This document shows, in pieces, positions 47,683 through 58,166 of a DNA stretch of 64,000 nucleotides. Origin of the DNA: Psilocybe azurescens (taxonomy: Eukaryota > Basidiomycota > Agaricomycetes > Agaricales > Agrocybaceae); contig JAJIRX010000906.1 of assembly GCA_023853785.1 (NCBI GenBank), positions 124,001 through 188,000 on the forward strand. The letters are read 5' to 3'. The notes beneath the pieces were generated by a model. That model was not told where the DNA came from. It was given only the letters and a program-made list of their open reading frames with translations, and ran no database searches. How positions within the stretch are numbered: position 1 is the first letter of the stretch; every line of letters begins with the position of its first letter. A program made the translations under genes and the position numbers.

Positions 47683-48840
47683 TATGCAAAGCATACACAG
47701 TATTTAATGAGAGCCGACGGGATGAAGAAATGGCGAGTGGATAGGATATTCAGGGAAATGCCACTCCTTCTTGTTCTGGGAGAAATTATTGGCTTTCTGG
47801 TTACATTCCGGGAGCTGTCTATGGTCATACCTGTTGCTATTGTGATTGGACTAACGCTGATATCTCTTGTTACTACCGCTTTACTTCCGACTATTGAAAC
47901 CTTCTCACTACAATTTATTAACTTTACATCGAAGAGCGCTTGTCCTACATACTTTCCGGTTCCGCCAAGTCAATGTCCGTTCAAACGGCCTCAATCACAT
48001 GTCGTGCGCAGATTCTTTGAATCCTTCTTCAAATCTTCAGATCATTTATTGCGACAGCATTTCTTGCTCCGTGTAACCCTTCTATTCTCGCAGCAGCCAT
48101 CTGATCAGTGGCAAAGGCGGGGTATCTTTTCCTACATATTTGATACCTCTGTCAATTCAAATTGGGTCGACCACTATAGATCTGCGAAAAGTGGATTCTG
48201 TGGTCGAGAAAGACTCAGAGCGAATTTCAAGCAACGGTGGTGCAGGTACGCAAGCGAAGACATGCCATTCTCCCTATACTAGTGGACCTCCTTCGAGATT
48301 CCAGGCACTCCGCCAGAATCCGTTCATATCCCGGATCCGATATCGCCGGCATCTAATATACTTCACTGTTCTTTTAATTCGTCCTAGCATTTGTAGGACT
48401 ACCAACCTGGAGAGGCTGTTCTGAGTTCTTGTAAACCTAGCTCTTATATGGTGTGGTATATGGTGTACATCTAAAGCTTGCCTTGTACGATCCCTATTTT
48501 GCTCAGCAATAAATCCCGTAAGCAGGAAGACTGGATGAACAGAATGAGGTAAAAGTTGTATAAATAATGACCAGAATAAAAGCCACTACCAATAAGTTTT
48601 GATTACTCGCAGTCATCCCCAGTCCAGAAAGCATTTTATTACTTTCCTACTGAACTGGTAGTGGGACGCTCGGTATCCAATAGCAAAAGTGAATCTGCTC
48701 GCCAAGCGCCACCCATCCGATCTTTTGATGGGATGAGCTTTAAGCTGAAGCTCTTGTTGAGCCAGATACCAACATGATCGTAGCTTGTCGGCCGTACTAC
48801 ATGCCTTGCTTAACAGGGGAAATGGTTAGTCCTGTTTCTA

Positions 48841-49518
48841 TCACGCCCTCCGAACCGTGTCAGGAAATGCTTATGTAAAGTGCGGAGTTTTAAACCGTGT
48901 CGCGTCAATATCGCCCGGGTCCCTTCTACTCTCGACGCGTTTATTGCATTTCTACCTTCTCTACTGCCGCAAATTCGATTAATATTTCTTCGAGACATCT
49001 CTAAGGATGAAAAAACGTCAGAACCGTTCGAACCTTCAAGAAAATACCCGTTATTCAAGTACCAGAAACACCGGCTTACATGTCCCATCTTCTGTCATCT
49101 GCTCCAAGTTCCCTCCCTCCATCTTCACCAAATGAACTTCAGGAATCATCTCCTACAACGTTGCTATCTCCTCTTCTCGGCTCTCCATTCAATGAGCTTG
49201 GCTACCTGGGTGGATCTTCAAGCTAACCACGACAGATTCAGTCGCCCCAGAATGAAGAACAGAAGTTAGCAACGAAGTTCAAGAAAAACGGAGGAGCTTC
49301 TGAAGGACTCAGAGTTTGATTCTGTTGGAGAGCTGTTGAAAATAATGCTCTACAATCCGAATCATACCTCTGGGCAGTGGTATAATAAGGAGAATACATT
49401 CAAGATCAGCGTCAAGGGGAGGAAAGGACGAGATCTACATTGACGCGACAGGGCGGATCGGGCGTTTTAAAGTCCGCACTTTATATAAGCATTTTCTGAC
49501 ACGGTTTGGAGGGCGTGA
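48841..49518. mobile_element. Non-autonomous TIR element with long arms (678 bp), TA-flanked
   Basis: Inverted arms of about 54 bp (TCACGCCCTCC(G/A)AACCGTG.. to ..TAAAGTGCGGA) with about five mismatches, plus further similarity (TGTCGCGTCAAT) inside. TA borders at 48839-48840 and 49519-49520. A short open segment inside reads SEFDSVGELLKIMLYNPNH, reminiscent of domesticated transposon-associated proteins, but it is too short to call. Confidence 0.78.
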
Positions 49519-49676
49519 TAAATAACAGACTTCATATCATCGTGAACGTCACACAACAAAAAAGTTCACCCTTGATATCGAAGCTGTCTACGAGAGACTA
49601 GACAGAATGTATGTCATCTCCCTTACTTTTGCTAGGCCCTTGAACATTTTTTCTCATGCCATGGTGTGTTATACAG

Positions 49677-49794
49677 CTTCTTCATCAAGGAGGGACGAGT
49701 GAGCGAGTCCGGCACCCACGATCAACTACTGCAACAACAGGGCGATTACTTTGAGTTCGTGCAACTGCAAGCACTGAGCAAACGCGATGAATAG
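49677..49794 (+). pseudogene. C-terminal remnant of an ABC (MDR-type) transporter
   Basis: An exon after a clean ..TTATACAG acceptor encodes FFIKEGRVSESGTHDQLLQQ, then GDYFEFVQLQAL and a stop. This is the usual end of an ABCB-type nucleotide-binding domain (after the H-loop). No Walker A, signature or Walker B motif is found upstream, where the TIR element lies, so only the last 38 residues survive. Confidence 0.65.
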
Positions 49795-50541
49795 ACGTGA
49801 AGCTGATATGAGTTCCTTTCAACGAATTTTTGTGGTATATTATTATGAGGAATGGCTGCTCTTTTATTATATAGATTACGAGTCCTATTACGTAGTAATA
49901 GACTCGTTCTTTTAACCAGGGACCCCTGCTGTTGTCACAAAATCTATCTTCGATAACGTGATTTATTTTATAACGTGATGTGACCTTGTAACATTAAGCA
50001 CGTGTTACTCAAAAGTGGCATTTTCAGCTGCTTACTTCCGACCGACCGATATGATACGATAACGATAAATAATAATATATTATTTTTTTTTGCGGCATGT
50101 GTTATAATCGCTGATTGGCTGATGTTGACAAATTGATTGATTGGGAGATCAAAAGGGGATAGAAGGCCCAAAAGTATTTCCTCTTTAGTTAATGTTTTCA
50201 AGTGATATTTACATTTAAATCCGGTCATATTTGGCCCCTCGGTTATTTCCACTTCTATTGGCGACACAAGGATATAGCCTTAGACTCAAACATTTTTCTT
50301 TTATGGATTGTATTGCACTTGGTGATTGTAGTCGCTTGGTTGACTCCAAATATTTTTTGCAGCGTGGGGCTATACAGACACCTGAGGGAAATCTATTTCT
50401 TTCTTTCTCTTTCCTTCCCCATCATTGTTGTCTCCCCATTGCCCTTGGGATATGTCTGCTTATTTTCCTGCATGTCTTTCTACAGTTTTGTACTCTTGTT
50501 GGTGTTGATATGCAGTCCTACATAGTGTATATCCTTACTCA

Positions 50542-50795
50542 GCATTACAAAAAGTGACTGAGCACTGCATGACATACATATTAAAACTCTTCATTGACTT
50601 GTTTGTTCACTCACAATTTTGAGTGATCAAGGAAATGTAGAACTTCAAAAATTATAGATAATAAAGAATATATATACATGAGTGCTTCAGCAAATTTAGA
50701 AAGGTATATGACCATCCTTTGTTTTTAAAATAGTCTTGACATGAATATCCATTGTGAATATAAAATCACATGGTGCTCAGTCACTTTTGTAATGC
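50542..50795. mobile_element. Short inverted-repeat (MITE-like) element, 254 bp
   Basis: GCATTACAAAAAGTGACTGA.. at 50542 is mirrored by ..TCAGTCACTTTTGTAATGC at 50795, 23-24 bp arms with one indel in the A run. The flanking dinucleotide is CA on both sides, which may be chance. Confidence 0.65.
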
Positions 50796-51876
50796 CAAGT
50801 AGCTGTTTGATCTGACTACAGTTTAGCAGTGTTTTTGGTGCAACATATTATTAGTCTTTTGTGTCATCTGTCAATAATTTCATATAGTCCTTACATGTAT
50901 AACTGGCTTCTGTGTATATTGATAGTATTATTTACTGCTACTGTCTACAAAAAAATAGTATTTGTAAGTCTCATTTCAAGTCTATAGTTGTTATGACTTA
51001 TATAATGATTGGTGTATTGATAATTGAATACATGCTTTAAGATGTATCTGAACACTTAGATAAGATTGAATTTATCCTAAGTAAGATATCTAGTAGCATA
51101 ATGGGTATCTCTAGACCTATGAAATGGATTGAGTAGTAAAAATAAAGGTGGTCCTTCAGAGGGTGATTCAGCTGTAAGTGTAATGTTTTGTGCAATTTGC
51201 AGTTCAGAAGCCTGAGAATTTAATGAGTTCAAGTTTTATGAATATCTTGTGAAAGTTCACACAAAGAATGGGTAGTAAAATGAGTTAAGATTCTTCTGGC
51301 CTCATTTGAACTCTCTTAAATACAGGAAAGTATTTTTACAACTGTAAAGCATATTCTGTAAAGTTCTACACTACTAGTTTGTTATCTGGCCAAGGACTGA
51401 TGCTTGTTTTATTCTAAGTGGACTCTGCAATGCTCAGTTATTGGAGATGCTTAAACAGGCATTGCTTTCTTCTGCAATCTTGCTATTCATATTTAAAGAG
51501 GAAATCACATGTACTTTCAAGAAAAGAAAGTGTCCACTATCTAGATGAATTAATTAACTACCTAAATGTGTATTGTACAGCCAATTTGGCCAGTTCTTTA
51601 AGAGAAGAGAATGAAACAGTCTTGAGTTGGAATTTTAGAATAAGGGCAAATGGATCTACGGAATGCAAATATACTATAAATATAGTGCTATATGCACATT
51701 AAATTATATGTAGTGCTACATGTCAAATATGTAATGTTGATTGTAATAGTTGACATGTGTTACCTATATGAGCACTGTTCAGCTGCTGATGAACATGTGT
51801 TCCATGCTGTGGTACATGTTCTTCTCTTCATCAAATACTCTCTTTCTTTTGATGATGATGATCTTCTGCATTGTCT

Positions 51877-52419
51877 TCAGTGAGTCTGCTTCATGTTTCT
51901 GATTGGATTTGTTTTGATATCATTGTATAGCAATACAATTTGTTTCAATGTGAGGCCATAGAAGTTGCCTACCTTCTCTTTTATCAATGTCAATGCCTTC
52001 AGCACAATGTTTGTTGATGCAGTATTGTCCTTGTTCACATATGCTACAAAGGACATAGTGACCCATACTATGTCTCCAGTCTTAAATGCCACTGGTTTGA
52101 CATGTTTCATGCTGTTATGTGGTGAGTATCTTTTTATCATCTTTGGTTTTCTTGTTACATGCCATGAATGCAGTTGCTTGACAAACACTGTGTGGTAGTT
52201 GTCATCCTGTCAACAATGTCTTCAGCTAGTGGATAATGTTTTGTTAATATAATAGCACAAACTTACATTGAATTCTGACATTGCAGTTGATTCTTTCACA
52301 TTGTGCTGTGCATCTGTGTGCATCTGCTCCAATGTGGCCTTGGCCTCTATCAAGTCATAGCTGGGGTCCATGGACTGTGGTTGTTGTCTTGATGTTTGTA
52401 TTGTTTGTGATTCTGTCAT
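51877..52419 (-). CDS. Hypothetical 160-residue protein in the AT-rich block
   Basis: Exons 52267-52419 and 51877-52206 joined by a GTAAGT..GACAG intron, phase 0. Start MTESQTIQTSRQQPQSMDPS; central FVKQLHSWHVTRKPKMIKRY and KTGDIVWVTMSFVAYVNKD. The pattern of a 'GDIV.V..SFVAY' strand followed by a hydrophobic 'LKALTLI' strand is common in short orphan proteins of mushroom genomes, many of which travel with transposons. No function assigned. Codon use is strongly AT-biased like its surroundings. Confidence 0.4.
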
Positions 52420-53987
52420 GTATATGTTGCTATATTATATGACACCTTTGTTTTTCTTCTTTTAACCTCTTCCTTACTGTGAACAATGAAACTTGGTGTA
52501 TTCAAACTTGATATTATGTCCTCAGTATTTGACTATATTTTTATATTCTGTAGTATTTTGTACCTGTTTTGTATCCCTTTTTTTCTGTTCTTTGGACTTT
52601 GATATATTGTTCACTCCAATAATTGAATAGACATTTTGGCAGGTAGACTATTTCTTTCTGTAATGTTTGGTTGTGCCTAACAAGTATATTTGTTAGTGTT
52701 TCAGCATATTTTGAAATCTGTATAGTCCTATTGCTGTGGTCTGTAACTTTAATGTATTATGTCTCTACTAATGATACCATTTGCCAAGAACAAATACAAT
52801 CAATGACCAGTCTGTTTCTTTTCTAAGTCAATGACTGCTATAGTGATGGAGCCAGAATACAGAAAGAGACAGCAATGGTTTCAACAGAAAATGTGGTGTG
52901 TATGAGGATGCATTGGCTGCCTGTCAGTGTGGTAGGAATATATTGAAAAAACTCTACTAACCTGAAGTTCAAAATGTTTTAAGATTCTCCAGATATTGCA
53001 ATAAAGAAGCATCCAATGCTGCAAAAACTGAGCCAATGTTTAATAGAATCCTATTATTGCATAATAGAACTCTTATCTTTAGTCTGAGAATTCTCTTGCT
53101 CAGCAGAACACATGAAAGTGTATAGAGCTGTTTGAAATTGAAGCAAGTAGTATTGTAACAAAGAGTTATTGGTGGAGAAAAAGAAGAAATTACTTAAATT
53201 TACTCAAGAATTCAATTCTTTTTATTCACAATGGTAGTTCATGAGCCCATCTGATAAGCTTTGCATGCACTCCAAATTGTGTTTTCTGTGTGATTCAGAG
53301 TTCAACTCTTTCACTTGCACACATCAATTACTTACATCACTTTTGCTAATTCCTCTCTAACTCATTCCCCACTTACTAATTTTTCCCTTTTGTTAAGATG
53401 TATAGTTCATAAAATATATCCCACCAAACTAATCACATTCTTTGGACACACCCATGACTGTCTGCTGTTCAACTCCTCATTTGACCATTTGATTTATTCC
53501 CTTTTATGTAAGTTTGATGTTCTGTTTGGATCTAAGGCTGACAGAGGTGGATTCAACAATTTAGTACCATTGATAATATAAGAAATAACAATTATATAAT
53601 ATATTTTTCTTTAGGTTCTGGTACAAATACTATAATTGCCAATGCTGAGACTCAAAGAATACAGTGTAAAAATAAAAAGGACTCGTAATGCCGGGCAAAG
53701 CCTCGGCCCACAATACAAGTACCTTGATATAAAAAGCTTGAGAGGTGAATTGATGAACAATTCAACTGTTTGGTGACTATGCACGTTCGTTAGGGATCAC
53801 ATGGAGTGACGTGCCCGACCCAGTCGCGAAAAGTCGCGCCGAGTCACCAATTATGGAATGTCACGCACTGCTTATTCGGTTGTTCAGGGAATTTGTTCTT
53901 TGTTCTCCTCCTCTCTCGGACTGCCACTCTTCCTTCACTACCACCACCACCAATAAGAAAGACAACACAGACTAGACCAGCTATCCA

Positions 53988-55337
53988 ATGCGTATTTCGT
54001 CGACAACAGTCGCAGCCGCCCTCGGGGCGTTGGCTTATTTCCCAGAAACCAATGCATGGGGTGCAGCAGGTGCTTACATTATGATTCCAACCAGAGTGTC
54101 TGATCTAACAATGGTGCCTGCAGGTCATGAGATCGTTGCTACAATAGCCCAGATGTATCTCCACCCCAGCGTCCTTCCAACGCTCTGCGATATCCTCGAC
54201 CTAGACGCGCACCGGTGCCATATCGCATCCGTCGCCACATGGGCCGACCAGCACCGCTACCAGATGCGGTGGTCCGCAACTCTGCACTACGTCGGCGCAC
54301 TGGACGACCATCCCTCAGATACATGTGCGTTCCCGGGCGCGCGGGGTTGGGCAGGGAACCAGGGCGCGAACGTCTTAGACGCGATCAAGAACACGACGCA
54401 CTTGCTGGAGGAATGGGTGAACCATGATGCCAGTGACGTTGTAGCGAGCGAGGCCCTCAAGTTTTTAATCCATTTTGTAGGGGACATGCATCAGCCGTTG
54501 CATCTCACCGGGAGAGATCGAGGCGGCAATTCTGTCAAAGTGCGGTTCGGGACACGACAAACTAGTACGTGTGTCTTTATTTCCCCTCGTCGTCGTCGTC
54601 GTCTGGAGAGCAGAAGCTGACTATTCTTAGATCTTCATTCACTATGGGACGGATTTCTGATTGCTAAGGCCGTCCGAACAACCCCTAGAAACTATTCACG
54701 CCCGCTACCATACCCCAAAGTCGAAAGAGCCCTCCGGGGGACCATCTACGACTCGTACATCCGGCGTATCCTATGGGAAGGCATTCTCAACCCATGGGCC
54801 GAAGACCTATCTACCTGGTTAACCTGCCCCGAACCGACCACCTCGTCCCCCTCGTCTATTGGTACCATGGACTCAGATGCCTCCGCATCAGGCCTTCTGG
54901 GCATGTGGCAAACCGTATACAAGTTCACGACTAACATCGCGCGGACGCTCACCCGCGACGGCGTGGAAATCAGCCCAGACGGGCCAGTCGTATGCCCTTA
55001 CTTCTGGGCACAGCCGCTGCACAAGCTGAACTGCGATATCATATGGCCGAAGGAGCTCGACGAGCCGCCTTACAATGTCCGCTTCGATTCTGACAACCAT
55101 GACCATGGCCACCACGGTGAGGAAGAGGAGGATACCAGTTTCATCTTGGAAAACGGTCGTCTTTTGGACCTCGACACACCAAAATATGCGGGTGTGATCG
55201 AGAAGGAGATGATCGTCGAGAAACTCCTCGCACAGGGAGGGATTCGTTTAGCTGGGGTCCTCAATTACCTCTTTGCGGATGAGAGCCAGTTAAGTGGTCC
55301 AAGGTCCGCATTTTTGGAGGATTTTCGGCGTGCGTAG
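53988..55337 (+). CDS. S1/P1-type secreted nuclease
   Basis: Zinc-dependent single-strand nuclease/3'-nucleotidase. Exons 53988-54069, 54124-54564 and 54631-55337 give 409 residues. Signal peptide MRISSTTVAAALGALAYFPE ends at NA, leaving W as the mature N-terminal residue that ligates zinc (WGAAGHEIVA). Other ligand motifs: ATWADQH, LHYVGALDD, LIHFVGDMHQPLHL with H-x4-H, GGNSV, and NLHSLWDGFLI with H-x3-D. The C-terminal third carries a His/Asp/Glu-rich insert (DSDNHDHGHHGEEEE), longer than in the classic enzyme, before GGIRLAGVLNYLF. All junctions are in frame. The extracellular location is inferred from the signal peptide. Confidence 0.95.
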
Positions 55338-55670
55338 AAATGAAGCATGTGGTGGTTTGTTAAGTGTAATTTTTGAGGTGGTACGCACCTGGATTTCGAT
55401 GGAATGATCTACTTACGCTGTTACGATGATTTGTGTACTTACTTATCCTATACTAAATAAATGTGTCTGGAATAGATAACCGCAATTGCATATGTGCAGT
55501 CAAACCATGACAGATTATGCGAAATAGGGTAAAGTAAGCAGGTGAGAGGTGGGTGAACGATGCCGGTGACGGTGACGCGTCACTCCGACAGCCGAGGAAA
55601 GCAATTGCAAATGGGGTGTATGTCCCTATGAGTGAAAGAAAACCGGGGCAGAGCCACTAGTACCACAGTC

Positions 55671-57418
55671 TCATTTCCATTCAAAGATTACTGATCCACC
55701 GGGAAGAGAGCATGTCCACGTCGAAGGCCTGTATGTCGATGTGTTCCCAGGTGAAAATATGAATCCTTTTGTGGAGGGAACGAGGAACGTGTCTGCAAGT
55801 ATGCGGAGGGAATGCGATTCGGGAACCGAAGACTCAGATGGTTCGGGTACCGTTAACGCGGCCAGTTTTTCCGTGGGATGGTGTCGTTGTGTTCAGAAGA
55901 AGAGGTGTTGAAGGACGGGGGTATTTCGAGTGCCTGGGTGGACGAAAAGTGAAGAAACTGTTTAAAGGGGGGAAAGAAGCATGAACTTCATCCCTCGAAG
56001 CTACGAATGATAAGGGTCGCTCACCTGAACGACACTTCCCACCTCTGGGGCGGAAGGTGCATCGAGGGATAAGCTCCCTCCGCGCGACGAGGGGTCGCCG
56101 GCGGTGATTTTATATGTGCTAGACCACTATTTGTTGGAGTATTAAAAAATAACCGACAGAGAAATAAATGGATAGATACCTGGCCGTCGGAAGATATAAC
56201 GCCTAGTGCGAACTGTTCTTCGTCTTTAAAGTGCGGTGTAGTGGGCGATGCGTTTGCGAGTTGTGATGAGGGCGAGGTTCCCGTGGTGCTAAGTGCGGCG
56301 ATTAATAGTTTGGTGGGGTTTGAGCCGTTCAGTTCATTCACCATGTTGCCTTCGCGACTGGATCCTCAAAGATCAGCGTTCAAGGAGAACGAATGGAAGT
56401 CGAGGGTGGAAAGAACAAAAGAAAAGACGAACCTGGTGATGGTCATAGGCCCCGAGAGAGTTTTGACACCCAAGAATTCTGTCCTCGACGAAGGAGCATC
56501 ATTAGATGTACCGTCGTTTAGAAGAGCCAGCCCTATAGCACCTTCCCCGTATATATGTCCGTCCAAAAACAACGTCACGCCGCGGCCTGTTGTGAAGTGT
56601 GTTGGGGACGCGATCAAGGTGAGCGCAGACGATTCGGGTAGGCTTTCTGAGAGTACGTGGGTGAGCGTATCGGGATGCGGAGATGATAGTGTGAACACGG
56701 TTTGGATGTGAGCAGGGCTTCGAGTCAAGGTGAAGGTATAAGCCTTTGGCTGGCATACGGGAGGAGCTTGATGAGACTCACTCTATTCCACGTAAAGCAT
56801 CTGGAAGGAGCTCGGAGGTGGAGGAAGAGGATGTATTCGATGTCGAGCGACTCCAGATATCTTCCCAGTCCACCTCTCCCGCATTGTCCCCGCTGTTCTG
56901 CTTGATATCCATGCGACCCCAATCCGGCTCCCATGTTGTTGCACTCGAATCGCCCTTACTTTCCGAGGAAGAAGTAGTTAGGCTGCCCTTATTTCGAAAC
57001 GCATGCCATCGTCCAACTTGGGGTTCTGTGCGGCCCAGAAGTTCCGAATGAAATGGCACGCAGAAGTTGGATTCGAACACTCCGATGGAACAAGACAGAA
57101 CGTCGCGGTTGCCAGAAACATTTCCTGTCGGTGAACCAAGAAACTTGACGGATGAAAAGGAGTCAACCAGACATCCTAGGGTACGACCTTTGCGTTTGTC
57201 TCTAACCCCTCCTGCACTATTGTTCCGTGACTGTTGTCGTTGAACGTCGTGAGCTCATTCACCACAGTTTGCAAGTCGTCTGCATGAGCAAAGTTGTTGG
57301 AGAGTGTGAAGAGAACAGTATGACCCTTTCCTCCATATTTAGAGCCTAGACGCGTTATTTGACTCAACAAAGTCGAGGGTGCACTCGCAAGGATGGTGGA
57401 CAAATGTAAAGGAGGCAT
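55671..57418 (-). CDS. FIST-domain protein
   Basis: FIST domains are presumed intracellular small-ligand sensors; the fungal members are uncharacterised. Start MPPLHLSTILASAPSTLLSQ; then LGSKYGGKGHTVLFTLSNNF. A one-base shift at 57179-57181 (a GGG run) separates it from LGCLVDSFSSVKFLG and TEPQVGRWHAFR. Across introns come PAHIQTVFTLSSPHPDTLTH, the domain's glycine-rich GRGVTLFLDGHIYGEGAIGL, SREGNMVNELNGSNPTKLLI and DEEQFALGVISSDGQ. The C-terminus is STWTCSLPGGSVIFEWK. A second slip occurs near an A5 run about 55880. The gene shares a short divergent promoter with the small TM protein at 57552. Confidence 0.7.
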
Positions 57419-57551
57419 TTTCAAATAACTGTTTGCCTTTTTCCGCCTCGGAATCAATGTGTGTCACGTGGAAAATAACGACGGTGACTCTGAGAACTGA
57501 GCAGGGTAGAACACCAAACTCTTTTTCCTGCCACGACGTGCATTGCACAGA
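57419..57551. promoter_or_regulatory. Divergent (bidirectional) promoter region
   Basis: Only 133 bases separate the start codons of the FIST gene (minus) and the small TM gene (plus), so the two must share upstream sequence. A CACGTG E-box lies at about 57466. No clear TATA box. Confidence 0.5.
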
Positions 57552-58166
57552 ATGTCATACTCATCGTCAGTAACAAACGCAGATGACTACCCCTCCATGC
57601 TCTGGATCACGTATGTTGGCGTTTCTACAAATGTAGCAAATCTAAACCCTGCAAACTCAGTCTACCACCCGTATTCCTTGTTGGGGGATACTACGTACGC
57701 AAATGGTATCTCGCGAGACGGCTCAGACTATACGGAATAGGCAAAGGCGGTGAGTAGTACCTAAATCGCACGCACGTACATTTCGCATAGTGACTGATGA
57801 ATGTTGAACCTACCAACAGCGAAAGGGTTCCAGACTAACGTGCAAAGGGTGCGTGTTACACCCGAGATAGCAGCACGCATTAGGAGAGGCGAGGACGTCA
57901 GTCCTGCGGAGATCGAAGCCGCTTCTCGCGCAGCGGATGAGAAGGAGGCTCGTGAGGGAACCTCGGCGTCTGTGAGGGGGAATACCAGCTCCCCAGGTGC
58001 GTATATGGGTGGTCTGCCTAGAGGTGTAATCGAGGAGAGGGATGACCGCCATTTGAATGGCGCAGCTCCGAGCTCGAGCGCGAGTTCTAAAGGAGATGAT
58101 AGCGCAAATGAGTGGCTACCTGAATCTATCACCAAGCCTAGCAAAAGAAAGAAAGCCCGAAGATAG
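57552..58166 (+). CDS. Small single-pass membrane protein
   Basis: Exons 57552-57610, 57661-57749 and 57820-58166 give 164 residues. MSYSSSVTNADDYPSM is followed by one TM segment (LWITLPPVFLVGGYYV), a basic stop-transfer YVRKWYLARRLRLYG, then VTPEIAARIRRGEDVSPAEIEAA (CUE-like helix pattern; read in two parts) and a charged tail ending ANEWLPESITKPSKRKKARR. The 'VTPE..RIR.GEDV..EEIEAA' with a terminal 'EWLP..' motif is a layout I have seen in short basidiomycete proteins of unknown role. Intron phases fit and all exons stay in frame. Probable ER or organelle membrane protein, inferred only from topology. Confidence 0.65.

Larger units (their letters stand above)
49950..53690. other. AT-rich compositional block
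   Basis: The base composition changes visibly near 49.9-50.0 kb and returns to normal near 53.7 kb. Inside there are long T/A-rich runs, few codons for conserved proteins, one inverted-repeat element and one small two-exon gene. I did not compute GC content. No LTRs or terminal repeats spanning the whole block were found. Confidence 0.6.

Noticed and set aside
46653..49518. Transposase genes inside the TIR elements
   Set aside because: No DDE/DDD motif or frame longer than about 130 codons with family signal; treated as non-autonomous.
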